From positions 156,649,545 through 156,713,544 of the forward strand of contig CM043950.1 in NCBI GenBank assembly GCA_014529385.2: 64,000 bases of DNA, written 5' to 3'. This DNA comes from Adiantum capillus-veneris. Lineage: Eukaryota; Streptophyta; Polypodiopsida; Polypodiales; Pteridaceae. Shown here piece after piece: positions 50,564 to 60,719 of this stretch. The stretch's first letter is position 1. Each line of letters begins with the position of its first letter. The position numbers and the translations under genes were made by a program. Below the pieces are notes generated by a model. That model worked only from the letters and a program-made list of their open reading frames with translations. It searched no databases and was not told the DNA's origin.

Positions 50564-53293
50564 TGTAAGGTCTCTGACCTCGATCAAAAAGAACACCATT
50601 GTACCTTGAAATGAAAATAATGGAATAAGTTACTATTTTTAGCAGTTTTCCAGATTCTGTCAGTGCCATGATGTTTAGAATGTTTTAAAGCTCCGAAATG
50701 TGAATTAAAATAATTTTTATAAAAAAATTCCAAAAATAGTAAGTTTTTGGTCACCCGACATGTCTAGTTTTGATCGTCTCGAAAAATTGCACCTGTACCC
50801 CGAATTTTAAAAAAAAGCATTTCGGACCCTGGGGGCTGCTAAATATGGCAGGTACTCGGGCCAGTACGCCTTAGTTAGAGCTTGCTATAGAAATTTTCGG
50901 CATCAAAATCCGACTCGTATGACCCGTTTTAGCCTCGAACCAATTTTCCTAAAAATTGTCCGGGGAGGTACCGGGGGCCCGTGACTGTGTGGGAACAGGT
51001 TCCAGCCCACTCCAGATCAGCTTTAGCAGCTAGGGGGAGCCCTCTTGCTTTGTGGGAGTCCTGGGAGAGTTTCCAAGCCAGCAAATGAGTCTTAGAACCA
51101 GGTAACCAAGCCAACCTGACACTTGGTGGGCAGGGAACTGGACTCGCCATGCTTGACTGGAGAAGCTCCCAGATGCATTTAGCAACCCAAATCGATTTTC
51201 AGCTTGAGGAGGACTATTTAAAGACCTGCACACACACACACACATATGCTCACACACACACACTGCACACACACACACACACACCTACACACACTCTGGG
51301 ACGGTGCTGCCGGAACACACACCTTTTGAAGGGGAAGCAAGGAGGGAGGTGCTGTCGAATTCTCGCCTCAAGAAGCTCGATTAGATCAGAGAATCAAGAG
51401 GATTATCAGCCCTTAATCACGATAACCACGGTTTAATTAATGCTTTCTGCAAATCCTTTTTCATTACCATCTAAATTTCTCGTCTATTATGCTTATTCCT
51501 AGTCGTAATTCTCTATGACTACTCTCTAAATTATCCTTATCCATATTCTATTATGTAATCATCATTCCATAGCTGAATTATCAGCCATTCATCACTCTCA
51601 ATTAATGATTAGAACATACTTATCAGAATTTTCTCTCTCTAGGTAACATAGTAATTAATCGGTAAGGTAGTAATTGTGTAGATTGAAGAGAATCACTCTT
51701 TTAATCACTCATTAACAATGAATCTTAATTGAATTCATTCTCTTATGCATTAAGATGTAATTAAGGAGGAATTAATCTGTCATTAAGACTCTAAGAATTG
51801 GTTTTCCTCACACATATGCCTAAGGTAAATCTGCATCGTCTATTTGCCAGGAAATTGTTTAATCATACTTAATTCAATTCTTTGGTAATTCCAATAGTGA
51901 AATCCTAATTATTCTTAATCATGTAAGCCGAATAATTATATTAGAGCCGGTTCCCATAGGATTATGTGCTATCCTTAATGATTGATTTATGAAAGAAATC
52001 TAGATCTCTCATATAGGAGAAATTAATTGATGTCACTAATCTACCCATTGGACTGTTATGATGCTTGCGAACCTTAGCTCTTTCTCCAAGCTAATCATTT
52101 AAAGTAGTGAGAAATGGCCCCGGTTAAGAAGACGCGCTTTGGTGGTGCCCACGATCGCGAGGCAGGAACGAGTAATGTCAACGGAAAGGGGAAAGCTCCT
52201 ATGGAGGAACAAATACCGGCCATCTCACGGGCCATCGATGAAGAAGTGGAAGAGGTAGATCATATTTTTGTTCAAGTTGTTTAAATTAACATTGCATACG
52301 CTAGTTAGGAATTCTCATATCCCCAAACATGTTGGAGAAATCCGGCGGAAACCTCGGCATTGAAATCATTGTACATTAAGTTCTAAAGTAGGAAGGTAAT
52401 GTTTGATGGGTATGCTGTTTGCAATAGGAAAGAATGTCTGCTAGGGAAAATTTAGCTCGACATGTTCATTTTAATTCCAATGTTGAATCATTCCTGACCC
52501 CCCTACTGATCACTGGGGGCTGAGTTCCTCGTTAAGGGCTCTTGAATCCACGACTTGCTTTCTATGCGGTGGATACCCACGACTTGATTTCTATGTAGTG
52601 GGAACCCACGTCTTGCTTTCTATGCGGTGGGAGTATCCATGACGTGCTTTCTATGCGGTGGACATACCTAGTTGTATGGGCAGCTAGGCGAGAACGGGAG
52701 GAGTGAACTCTTGCTGGAGGGGGGATGTTGTACCTCCAGAACATTGGAACTTTTATGAATAAGTTTGAGTAGAATTTTTACTAGAATTCTGTCTTGGTGT
52801 TGTTTGCAATACTGGTTGAAGGGCTGTATTAACGAAAAATGTGATTCGGAATTAAACAAGGAATCTTTATGTTGAACAAACTTTGTGGTAGTACTTAGGT
52901 CACACAAGGAAGTGTGAGTGTGGGGGTGGAAAGTGGGGGCTTGGCTCAAGTTGCCAATGCCTACGAGATGGGTGGTCCCGATTGGTCGGGAACTCTCTGT
53001 CCCCATTGTGCTTACTTCGATATTAGTAATACTCTTTGTCCCTAGAGCAGAGAAATCTCGAGAGTACGTGCCTCTGAAACATGGGGAAAAAGGCACTCGA
53101 GGTTTCTCTCCTCTTGGAAGGTGGGTCTTAGGATGGCTACATAGGTTAAATCACGCTTCCCCTGCGAGGTGGAGCTAGATCTCCTTGCTAGTAGGCTCGA
53201 ACTCAATTCACTTTGTGATGAGAGATCGTCCGCTAGATGAACCCAGACCACTTTGTTTGATTCCGCTATAGATCTAGTGGCCACTAGTTTTAC
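50564..53293 (+). repeat. Element C 3' LTR, truncated
   Basis: Follows the 5' LTR closely up to GGCCACTAGTTTTAC and then departs about 50 bp before the expected CA end. It carries the ORF copy at 52114-52284 and a TATA-like box at 51215-51222. Confidence 0.9.
52114..52284 (+). other. 3' LTR copy of the element C exon-like ORF
   Basis: Open over the same 56 codons as 44222-44392, with one changed residue visible (Asn for His after SNV). No gag lies downstream, so it would be unproductive here. Confidence 0.6.
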
Positions 53294-53485
53294 CATCTCA
53301 TAAGTGCACTCTGCACTAAAAGTCCATTTTGCATCACAATCTCCTTTCACAAAAGACTCAACAATAGTTGAATTTGTATTAAACCAGTATTTGTAGTGGA
53401 ATCAACCTCTGTCTTCTTAGCCTTTTTTACCTTCAATTTGGTACACTACTTGATCAAGTGATCATTAGCTTTACAATAATGGCAA
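53294..53485 (-). pseudogene. Copia gag/protease fragment, downstream half
   Basis: The minus-strand frame has KANDHLIK, TAG, C, KLK, the second half of a CCHC knuckle, then after frameshifts AKWTFSAECTYEM. That string lines up with the W-x-x-D-S/T-G/A-C-x-x-H-M protease motif of copia but has lost the catalytic Asp. The other half of the knuckle is at 62723-62830. The right end abuts element D at its target duplication, the left end abuts the truncated LTR of C. Confidence 0.7.
53482..53485. repeat. Target-site duplication of element D, left (gcaa)
   Basis: Same 4 bases at 62723-62726. Removing one copy with the element restores the copia frame, which supports 4 bp rather than 5. Confidence 0.75.
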
Positions 53486-54317
53486 TGATGGCGGCTTTTC
53501 ACAACCCAAGCTCCCATACCCCTCTTCTCTCATCCCCACCCCATGAAAACCCCCTCTTAGGGAGGGAGTGATAAAAGGCATTGGAAAAAGTAAGAAAACA
53601 AATAAAGTATGATTATGTAAATATATAAGAAAGGTAAAATAGGCCACCTCATGCCTGCGGGGTAGCCCATCCCCACCTTGCCTCCTTTTTCTTCACTGTT
53701 GCCCCGCCGGGTGTCCCTTTTCCTCTCCTCCACTCAAAAGGTCAACCCCCTCTCTCTTCCCCTTGTCCTTTCTCCTTTCTCTCTCCCCTCAAGCTACCCC
53801 ACCTCTCACCAATAATGCATTATAACTCACCAATAATGCACCCTAACTCACATGCAACTTACCCTATCTTCCAAAATAGTATACCCCACCCCCTCTTTCT
53901 CTCTCCTATCATATCCCATGACCCAAATACCCCTCTCTCTCTAAAGGGCGCCATGTCTCTTGTCTTGTAGCTAAATAACCTCCCCCACACTCACACACAC
54001 TCAGTTTCACTGAAAAAGGTGCCCACAGACCCATCCCCACCCGGTGGTTACCTGATTTTTCTTGTGTTCACACACATCTGCACACAGATTCACCTCTGAA
54101 CACACTCCCCTCTCTCCCCTCTTGTAATTACTTTATTCTCCATGTCACCTCTCACTTTTTTTCATCAACCCATCTCTCTCTCTTAGTCTCTCTCTCATGA
54201 GACTGCTGTTCTCACACATATACACACAGCCAGACAAGTGGGGCCCACAGTCACATGGCCTATGTAGATAATGATTTCTTCATTTCTAAATTCTAGAATT
54301 TCTCCCCCCTCCTCCCC

Positions 54318-54325
54318 TATATAAA
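54318..54325 (+). promoter_or_regulatory. TATA box, element D 5' LTR
   Basis: TATATAAA followed by GAGGGG; the second LTR has it at 62003-62010. Confidence 0.7.
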
Positions 54326-54629
54326 GAGGGGTCACCATCACACTAAGGACACACACACCATCACCAAAGAGTACACCATGCACTGTGTGTGCCTAGTGCA
54401 CACACACACACCCACACCATCACCATCACTGCAATCACCATGCTCGTCTTAAGCATGACCTCTACACCCTTGGGCTATGGAAGATGAAGGGAAACTAAAT
54501 GAAGGATGATGGCCGTAACCCTCGTGCGAGTCTTTGCCATCAACTCCCACCTATCCGCCATGTGATCTACCACGCTCTCCCTTCTCATTCCCCTATCCTA
54601 TGCTCCCCATTTCATCGCCTTATTCTCTA

Positions 54630-54635
54630 AATAAA
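54630..54635 (+). promoter_or_regulatory. Polyadenylation signal, element D LTR
   Basis: AATAAA about 310 bp after the TATA box; copy at 62315-62320. Together they bracket the R region. Confidence 0.5.
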
Positions 54636-54793
54636 GCTTGAGGTTTTGTGAGTATGTTTTCTTGCAATGTTTTGCCCATGTGAGGTGTGCGGAATCGCCA
54701 CCTAGTCTTGTGTTTGGAGTGAGCTTGTGTATGTGTGAAGGGTGTGCGGAATTGCCATCCTTTTGTGGTGCCTAAGTACTAAGCCGCTATACC

Positions 54794-54837
<44 letters not shown>

Positions 54838-55047
54838 TGATCTCATTCCCTTTCGTCTTCATCATTGCTCCCAAGCATCCATCTCTCTTGGATGAAAACT
54901 TTGTTATGGTGGTGTGTTGTTTGCGTCCTAGCCGCTGAAGCTAGGTGGTGCCCTCTGTTTGCTTTACCATGACAGGCTCGAGGCCGCCATTCGGTCCCCG
55001 GTGTTTTAGAGGCCGTCGGGGTTCCGGTTCGCTTTGCTCTCGTCATT

Positions 55048-55067
55048 TGGTGCCCCCACTAAGGATC
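55048..55067 (+). other. Element D primer-binding site
   Basis: TGGTGCCCCCACTAAGGATC, 2 nt after the LTR. Same family as the sites in H and B; tRNA not identified. Confidence 0.75.
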
Positions 55068-55118
55068 TTTTCATGAAACCCTTCAGTTTACATGACTGAA
55101 ACCCCTAAACTATTGTGA

Positions 55119-55274
55119 ATGGATGAATGGCTAGCAGGATTTGCTTATTGGACAACAGAAGAAGAAGAGCTTCAAGCACAACTAGACGAACTCCGCATCT
55201 CCATCGAAGCTCGAGTGCCAGGCGTAACGGTAATCGATTTGCAGTGGGAGAGTCAACCAACACGCCAAACCTAG
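55119..55274 (+). CDS. Element D leader ORF
   Basis: 51 codons starting MDEWLAGFAYWTTEEEEL, matching the leader ORF of element B. It stops at TAG 55272-55274; beyond the stop the same frame encodes WIYIGQVPRRRRRRSK, corresponding to the Arg-rich tail of B, so the stop probably truncates an older, longer protein. Starts about 50 nt after the primer site, as in B. Confidence 0.6.
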   Translation: MDEWLAGFAYWTTEEEELQAQLDELRISIEARVPGVTVIDLQWESQPTRQT

Positions 55275-55601
55275 TGGATATACATAGGCCAAGTGCCAAG
55301 AAGAAGAAGGAGAAGGTCGAAACCATGTCCGCAACCTACAACCAACCCACAACAACAAAATGGAAGGAGCTCTACACAATAGAGAATCAACACTATTCTA
55401 CTTTGAGAATCAGGTAACTCAAGTCACCGAGGTAATTATCACAGTCAGTTTTCAAGTCGCTCCTGATGCCGCAGCACAGATAACGGAATCATTGGCTCAC
55501 ACTCTCACTAGAGAAACTAGGGATCTACTGAGTTTGTTTCAGGAAAGAACACCACCCTCTCCCACAAGCTTGGATAGTGACTAAGCACCTCTAAGCTTGA
55601 C

Positions 55602-55820
55602 ATGAATCAGTACAACCTACCTCAAGACAGATTACACATACCAACACGTGTATGCTCAATCAAGGTAATACTGGATTTGAAGGCTCACTACCAGCACGTC
55701 ATTGACACCATGCTGGGTGGGGAGCGATTTTTTGAGGTTCTGGCATCAGATCAACCATTTGTCCTACCTTTGGAACAAGGCAATGTACCGTTTGAAGTTT
55801 TAATCTATGTCCTAGTATAA
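55602..55820 (+). CDS. Element D pre-gag ORF 2
   Basis: 72 codons without known domain. GGERFFEVLASDQPFVLPLEQ weakly matches the C-terminal part of the element B pre-gag ORF, so it may be a remnant of the same gene. A longer degraded frame (55430-55590) upstream may belong to it. Confidence 0.4.
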   Translation: MNQYNLPQDRLHIPTRVCSIKVILDLKAHYQHVIDTMLGGERFFEVLASDQPFVLPLEQGNVPFEVLIYVLV

Positions 55821-55904
55821 GAGGGTATACACGCCTCCTTGTAAAGAAGAAAAAAAACTTTTGCAAGTTAAGCAGTGTGTCTTTCTACCTCTCTCTCAGT
55901 AATC

Positions 55905-56414
55905 ATGGCAAGTGTAGCATTTCCAACATTTAAAGGAAAGAAGGGGGAGGATTTGGTAATAGACTTCCTAGATGACTTTGAAGTAGCATGTGTAGTGAGC
56001 AACAAAGACACGGATGAATCCCGGGTTAGAATCTTTAAGCATCGCATGAAGCTAGAAGCTAGATCATGGTACAATGCACTTCCACAAGCAACCAAGGATG
56101 ACTGGGAACCCTTAAAAACCGCTTTTAAGAGGCGCTTTGGGGGAGGTACCACTTCAGAAAAGTTGTGGGACAAGTTGAGAGACTTGAAGCAGGAGGGTCT
56201 TTTAGAATATGCCACCTATGAGTCCAAATTTGTGGATTTGTGGGAACGGTGGGTTGAGTCACTGGCAAGGGGAGAAGCCGCATCCGATTTCCTAAAAAAA
56301 GATCGGTTCACGCATGGCTTATGGCCGCTTCTCAAGGAGAAGGTGAAATGTAGATTCCGAGCTACGTACGAGTTAGCCGTTGAGATTTCTCGCCTTAAGG
56401 ACAAGAAGCTATGA
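55905..56414 (+). CDS. Element D gag, capsid part
   Basis: Met 55905 (MASVAFPTFKGKKG) is chosen because it aligns with MAFPNFYGK in B; an earlier in-frame Met lies at 55875. LEARSWYNALPQATKDDWEPLKTAFKRRF is the capsid signature. It ends at TGA 56412-56414, after which the same frame continues. Confidence 0.9.
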   Translation: MASVAFPTFKGKKGEDLVIDFLDDFEVACVVSNKDTDESRVRIFKHRMKLEARSWYNALPQATKDDWEPLKTAFKRRFGGGTTSEKLWDKLRDLKQEGLLEYATYESKFVDLWERWVESLARGEAASDFLKKDRFTHGLWPLLKEKVKCRFRATYELAVEISRLKDKKL

Positions 56415-57032
56415 ATGAAAGCCAAAGAAACCGAGTCAACAGAAGCAGGAACATCGCGTCGACCAGCAACTACGACCACCATACCACCACCACCGGCTCT
56501 TGGGGTAAGAGATGACCAACAAGATATGTTGGCCCATATTACTGACCAACTACAGAATTTGTCTGTCCACTTAATAGGGAGGAGTCAAGAAAGAGATCAA
56601 GACCCTGGAAGAGCACGACGAAAAAACAGGGAGTATCATTGCTATAACTACGGAGAAGACGGTCACGATATATACTACTGTCCCAAACCACGACAAAACT
56701 ATAATAGAGGAGGTAGGAGGAACCAATTGTCACCCCCTAGAGAAAGAAAACCCCCACCCCGAGCACCAACCCCACCAACACAAATTCTACGTCCACCCCA
56801 GACACCACTACAAGGATCCATTCCACCTCTTCCACCAGCCCCACCACCTGATCACCCTGTAAACATCATAAGGCTAGAAGAGAAAGGAAAAGCCGTAGTA
56901 GTGGATCCACCCAGAGCAAAGGAGAGGGACAAGGGTAAGGAGAAGGTAACCTTTTTAGAACCACTTGAGGCCATGACTGTGAAAAGAGCTGGAGGGAGAA
57001 GGCTACACAATCAGATGATGAGAGCAGCATGA
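56415..57032 (+). CDS. Element D gag, nucleocapsid part
   Basis: In frame with the capsid part. The zinc knuckle reads CYNYGEDGHDIYYC: the second Cys is Tyr (B has CYNC), which should abolish zinc binding. Pro-rich and Lys-rich tails follow. It ends TGA at 57030-57032, with a frameshift into the protease segment. Confidence 0.88.
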   Translation: MKAKETESTEAGTSRRPATTTTIPPPPALGVRDDQQDMLAHITDQLQNLSVHLIGRSQERDQDPGRARRKNREYHCYNYGEDGHDIYYCPKPRQNYNRGGRRNQLSPPRERKPPPRAPTPPTQILRPPQTPLQGSIPPLPPAPPPDHPVNIIRLEEKGKAVVVDPPRAKERDKGKEKVTFLEPLEAMTVKRAGGRRLHNQMMRAA

Positions 57033-57616
57033 GAGGAGAAACTAGCAAGAGGCCATCCAGGCCACGACGGAAATTGGGCATCATCGACTTCCAGCTAGGG
57101 GAAAGCTCTAAGCCCTATGATCTAACATTGGATGTGGCAGAGCAAGGACCGAAGATTACATGGCCACAACTGCTACATCTTGTACCTAAAGTAAGGCGAC
57201 AATGGTCTAAAATGGTAAGTACAAGATGCTCCAAAACAAAGGTAGCCGGAGCAATTTCGGGATGCAACATGGATGACATCCTTCCAATTGTCGACGTAAA
57301 CATAAAAGGAAAGAGGGTTGGAAACACCTACATTGATGGAGGTGCACAAATCTGTGTAATGAGCGAAGCTATGATGCTTCAATTAGGGCTCGAGGTTGAC
57401 AGGCCTTCTCCATGCAAGGCAAAGATGGCAAACAACGCAAAAGTAAAGTGTGTGGGTGTGGTAAGTGCCGTGAAAATCAAAGCTTTCAACACTGAGGTAG
57501 AGGTAGATTTTTTTGTAATGCCTACTAAGGGGGAGGGCTATCCACTAATTTTGGGAAGGCCATGGTTGATGGCCATGAAGGAAAAACAGGACTGGGTACT
57601 GGCCTTCTACGCATGA
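57029..57616 (+). CDS. Element D protease
   Basis: 195 codons: LGIIDFQLG, GPKITWPQLLHL, IDGGAQICVMS (active-site loop with DGGA, as in B) and PLILGRPWLMAM. A frameshift after QDW ends it. Releases mature Gag and Pol proteins in the family. Confidence 0.88.
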   Translation: MRGETSKRPSRPRRKLGIIDFQLGESSKPYDLTLDVAEQGPKITWPQLLHLVPKVRRQWSKMVSTRCSKTKVAGAISGCNMDDILPIVDVNIKGKRVGNTYIDGGAQICVMSEAMMLQLGLEVDRPSPCKAKMANNAKVKCVGVVSAVKIKAFNTEVEVDFFVMPTKGEGYPLILGRPWLMAMKEKQDWVLAFYA

Positions 57617-58055
57617 CCGGTAAGAAAGGGGAGACAATCTACTACGACATGAGGATTGGCAAGCAGAAGCAAATGAATCTGGAAACATCGGCATATGAAA
57701 CCACTAGCGAATCTTCCAGTTCTGAGGAGGAGACCACATCCACCGACGAAAGTGAAAGTTCCATTGATGTGATGGGTATCATTATGAAGGATCCACAAAG
57801 GGTAAGCACAACTGGTGATCCATCACCAAAAGGGAAACCCAATGAAGAGGAGAGCAAATCACCTGGCCTAGGAGGAAGTAGATTGAAGGGTATGTTGTCT
57901 ACGGAATTAACACTTGAGGAGAAAGATAGTTTTTTGCAAATGTTGATGGGATTTCCTAACTTGTTCATTGACAACTATGAAAGAATCACAGGCATTACAA
58001 TGGTGGAACATCATATTAAGCTGAAGGAAGGGGTAAAACCAGTTGTGCAAAAGCT
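57617..58055 (+). CDS. Element D acidic linker before RT
   Basis: In the frame open from 57562 to 58059: RIGKQKQMNLETSAYETTSE, a Ser/Glu/Thr-rich stretch, SIDVMGIIMKDP, then ITMVEHHIKLKEGVKPVVQKL leading into reverse transcriptase. It matches the linker of B. A frameshift near 58056 separates it from RT. Confidence 0.75.
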
Positions 58056-59210
58056 ATGACGACTGGGGTCATACAAGAAAAGGCACTCTTGGCCGAGGTA
58101 AGGAAACTGGTGGAGGCGGGATTCATCTATCCTGTAGAAAACTCAGAATGGGTATCACCTGTAGTGGTGACGCCTAAAAAGAATGGTAAGTGGAGGGTCT
58201 GTGTTGACTACAAACCACTAAATGCAGCTACAAAGAGAGACCACTTTCCTCTCCCTTTCTTGGATGAAATTCTGAATGAAGTAGCGGGTTTTGAATGCTA
58301 TACCGTCTGTGATGGTTATTCTGGATACTTTCAAATACGCATAGCCTTGGAAGATCAGCTAAAAACCACTTTTATCACGCCATGGGGTTGTTTTGCATAC
58401 AGGGTTATGCCATTTGGTCTCACAAATGCACCTGCCACATTCCAAAGATATGTCACATATGTTTTTCAACCGTTCTTTGGAACATCCATAAGAGTGTTCA
58501 TTGATGATTTTTGTATATATAGCTCCCGTATTTCACATTTAGAAAAGGTAAATGAAGGTTTGGTCAGGTTGCAGAGCCTAGGTGGGCAATTAAATGTAGA
58601 TAAATGCCACATTGGGGAGAGTAAATTCATTCTACTAGGCCATGAAATTTCAGCAAAAGGTATCAACGCCGACCCAAGTAATGTGTCCGCACTCATAGCC
58701 CTACCTTCACCAACGACCGCACGTCAACTGGTCTTTTTTCTACAGAAGGTGAGGTACTTAAGTAGATTCATACATCTACTATCACAACTTGTTCTACCAC
58801 TGCAACAACTCACTCAAAGATCAACTTTCACTTGGGACGAGGAAAGCGAACATCACTACAACAAGGTAAAGGAGGTCTTAGCCACTCTGCCAACTATCTC
58901 ACCACCTAAGTGGGATGAAAAATTCTATGTCACCTCAAGTGTTGGCGATGACTCATTGGGGGCTGTGCTACTCCAAAAGGATACGACGACATCTTTCATG
59001 AGGCCAATCTACTTCTCTAGTCGAATGATGATAGCAGGAGAGAAAGGTTTCACCCATGTGGAACACTTAGTCCTAGCTCTTAGATTTGCAACTACAAAGT
59101 TTAGGTCATATTTGCTGCCTAAGCAATTTGTGATTCTAACCACAGATGAAATATTCCCTACTATGTTGTACAACACATGGATGTGTCTGCTAGAATTACT
59201 AAATGGCTAG
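58056..59210 (+). CDS. Element D reverse transcriptase and degenerate RNase H
   Basis: 384 codons; the Met at 58056 is not a natural start, since the frame simply opens after a frameshift. KKNGKWRVCVDYKPLNAATK, CDGYSGYFQI, MPFGLTNAPATFQRY and catalytic FIDD (about residue 149). The ordinary RNase H keeps its fold wording but has FYVTSSVG in place of the TDAS motif. It ends with a frameshift near 59190. Confidence 0.92.
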   Translation: MTTGVIQEKALLAEVRKLVEAGFIYPVENSEWVSPVVVTPKKNGKWRVCVDYKPLNAATKRDHFPLPFLDEILNEVAGFECYTVCDGYSGYFQIRIALEDQLKTTFITPWGCFAYRVMPFGLTNAPATFQRYVTYVFQPFFGTSIRVFIDDFCIYSSRISHLEKVNEGLVRLQSLGGQLNVDKCHIGESKFILLGHEISAKGINADPSNVSALIALPSPTTARQLVFFLQKVRYLSRFIHLLSQLVLPLQQLTQRSTFTWDEESEHHYNKVKEVLATLPTISPPKWDEKFYVTSSVGDDSLGAVLLQKDTTTSFMRPIYFSSRMMIAGEKGFTHVEHLVLALRFATTKFRSYLLPKQFVILTTDEIFPTMLYNTWMCLLELLNG

Positions 59211-59752
59211 TTCGTCTGCAAGAGTTTGACTACACAGTACAGGTAGAAAGCACGACAAGGGCAAGTTTGGGGGGACTCATGACCTACCAAGTCTTTGAAG
59301 GGAAGGAGAAGAAATCTAAGGAAGGAGAAGTCCGATTACCTCCAGTACCACCTATGGTAGAAGGAGCATACTCTCTCTACTTTGATGGAGCCTACAAGCG
59401 AGCGTCCGACAAAGCAGCTGCACGCATAGTGGTCTTTGATGACAAAGGGACAAAGGTATTTTCGTTGGGCCAATTGTTAGATTCACATTCTAACAATGAA
59501 GCTGAGTATGCAGCACTAACCAAGGGTCTACAATGGTGCGTCTCACAAGGTGTACAACGCCTTAATGTATTTGGGGATGCACTACTTCTGGTAAGGCAAG
59601 TAAATGGAGCATGGACATGCAAGAGTCCTAGTTTAAGGACTCACTTAAGTGGTGTAAAAACCTTGTTGGGTAAGTTTGAAGAAGTGAAAGACTACAGAAA
59701 GTGGTGGTTGGAGCAAAACCAAGGGCTCAAAACCAAGAAGCAGATGCCCTAG
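59177..59752 (+). CDS. Element D archaeal-type RNase H
   Basis: 191 codons. ARITKWLVRLQEFDYTVQVE is the connection. The second RNase H keeps FDGAYKRASDK (Asp), SNNEAEYAAL (Glu) and VFGDALLLVRQ (Asp). A 35-bp templated duplication (59682-59716) replaces the normal sequence after KFEEV and throws the frame, so the final Asp (NQEADALA) is only in the next segment. Confidence 0.88.
   Translation: MDVSARITKWLVRLQEFDYTVQVESTTRASLGGLMTYQVFEGKEKKSKEGEVRLPPVPPMVEGAYSLYFDGAYKRASDKAAARIVVFDDKGTKVFSLGQLLDSHSNNEAEYAALTKGLQWCVSQGVQRLNVFGDALLLVRQVNGAWTCKSPSLRTHLSGVKTLLGKFEEVKDYRKWWLEQNQGLKTKKQMP
59682..59716 (+). repeat. 35-bp duplication in element D, copy 1
   Basis: Exact copy of 59754-59788, 37 bp apart. 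Element B shows that copy 2 is the original location. Confidence 0.92.
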
Positions 59753-60636
59753 CAAGTGAAAGACTACAGAAAGTGGTGGTTGGAGCAATAAAACTAAAGC
59801 TCCCTCTATTTAAAGGCAGTGATGTCTTGCCTGACATCATGCATTTTTTGGAAATAGGGGAATGCCCATCAGATTTAACAAAGGGACAGAAGCAATGGCT
59901 GACGCGAAAGGCCACAAGGTATCGACTCATCAATGATGGTTTGTACTGTAAGGGTAAGGACCAAATACTCAAGAAGGTCCCTCTCTCTCACAAAATCATG
60001 GGAGTAATTGCTAGCTGTCACGATGGGGTTTGTGGTGGTCACTTTTCCCTAGACATAACAAGTAGGAAAATCTTGGAGACAGGCTTCATATGGCGTAGCC
60101 TCAACCGTGATGTACACCACTGGTGCAAAATGTGTAAGTTGTGTCAAAAGGCCGGCACTAGGTCACTTATGCCTGAACCACAGACACCTATTCTCTCATA
60201 TGGCCCATTTGAAAAATGGGGTATCGATGCCATTGGGCCATTACCTAGGGCCAACTCAGGAAAATTCTACATTATCATGGGGGTCGACTACATGACTGGA
60301 TGGGCAGAGTCTACAACCACCACTAGAATCACAGCGGTAGAGGTAACTAAATTTATCTACGAGCACATATGCTGTAGGTTTGGCACACCTTTAGAGATCA
60401 TCTCTGATAGAGGGCCAGGTTTCAGAGCAGACTTGGTAGGAGAATTAATGCAAAAACTGGGCATTACAAGGAGGCACTCTTCACCATATTACCCTCAATA
60501 TAATGGCCTAGTTGAAAAGGTAAATGGAATGGTTTCTAAAATCATCCCGGAGACTGGGATAAGTATCTACTACCAGCTTTATGGGCCTACAGAACTTCAT
60601 TTTGTACATCCTTGGGATTCACACCGTATCATCTAG
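59701..60636 (+). CDS. Element D integrase
   Basis: 311 codons. It starts within the displaced end of RNase H (NQEADALASERLQKVVVGAIK). HDGVCGGHFS, CKMCKLCQ (HHCC), WGIDAIGPLP (Asp), ISDRGPGFRADLVGEL (Asp), NGLVEKVNG (Glu): complete DDE core. A frameshift near 60550 ends it before the WAYRT region. Confidence 0.92.
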   Translation: MVVGAKPRAQNQEADALASERLQKVVVGAIKLKLPLFKGSDVLPDIMHFLEIGECPSDLTKGQKQWLTRKATRYRLINDGLYCKGKDQILKKVPLSHKIMGVIASCHDGVCGGHFSLDITSRKILETGFIWRSLNRDVHHWCKMCKLCQKAGTRSLMPEPQTPILSYGPFEKWGIDAIGPLPRANSGKFYIIMGVDYMTGWAESTTTTRITAVEVTKFIYEHICCRFGTPLEIISDRGPGFRADLVGELMQKLGITRRHSSPYYPQYNGLVEKVNGMVSKIIPETGISIYYQLYGPTELHFVHPWDSHRII

Positions 60637-60719
60637 TATTTGGTAAGGAAGAAATCTTGCCCATTTAAGTGCAACTACAAAGTCTTAGAGTAATGGCAAG
60701 CCAACTTTAACAACCCAAC

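Larger units (their letters stand above)
42668..53293 (+). mobile_element. Element C: chromovirus (Ty3/gypsy with chromodomain), ~10.6 kb
   Basis: Long LTRs (42668-45442; 50564-53293, the latter truncated by about 50 bp), a tRNA-iMet primer site at 45445-45456 and a polypurine tract at 50554-50563. Order: LTR exon-like ORF, pre-gag ORF, gag with one CCHC knuckle, protease, reverse transcriptase, RNase H, integrase, chromodomain. It carries many in-frame TAG stops and two frameshifts. No target duplication is left: the left flank is a LINE and the right flank a copia fragment. Confidence 0.92.
53486..55045 (+). repeat. Element D 5' LTR
   Basis: 1560 bp, TGATGGCGG...CGTCA. TATA at 54318-54325, AATAAA at 54630-54635, (CT)n at 54802-54834. 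Confidence 0.95.
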
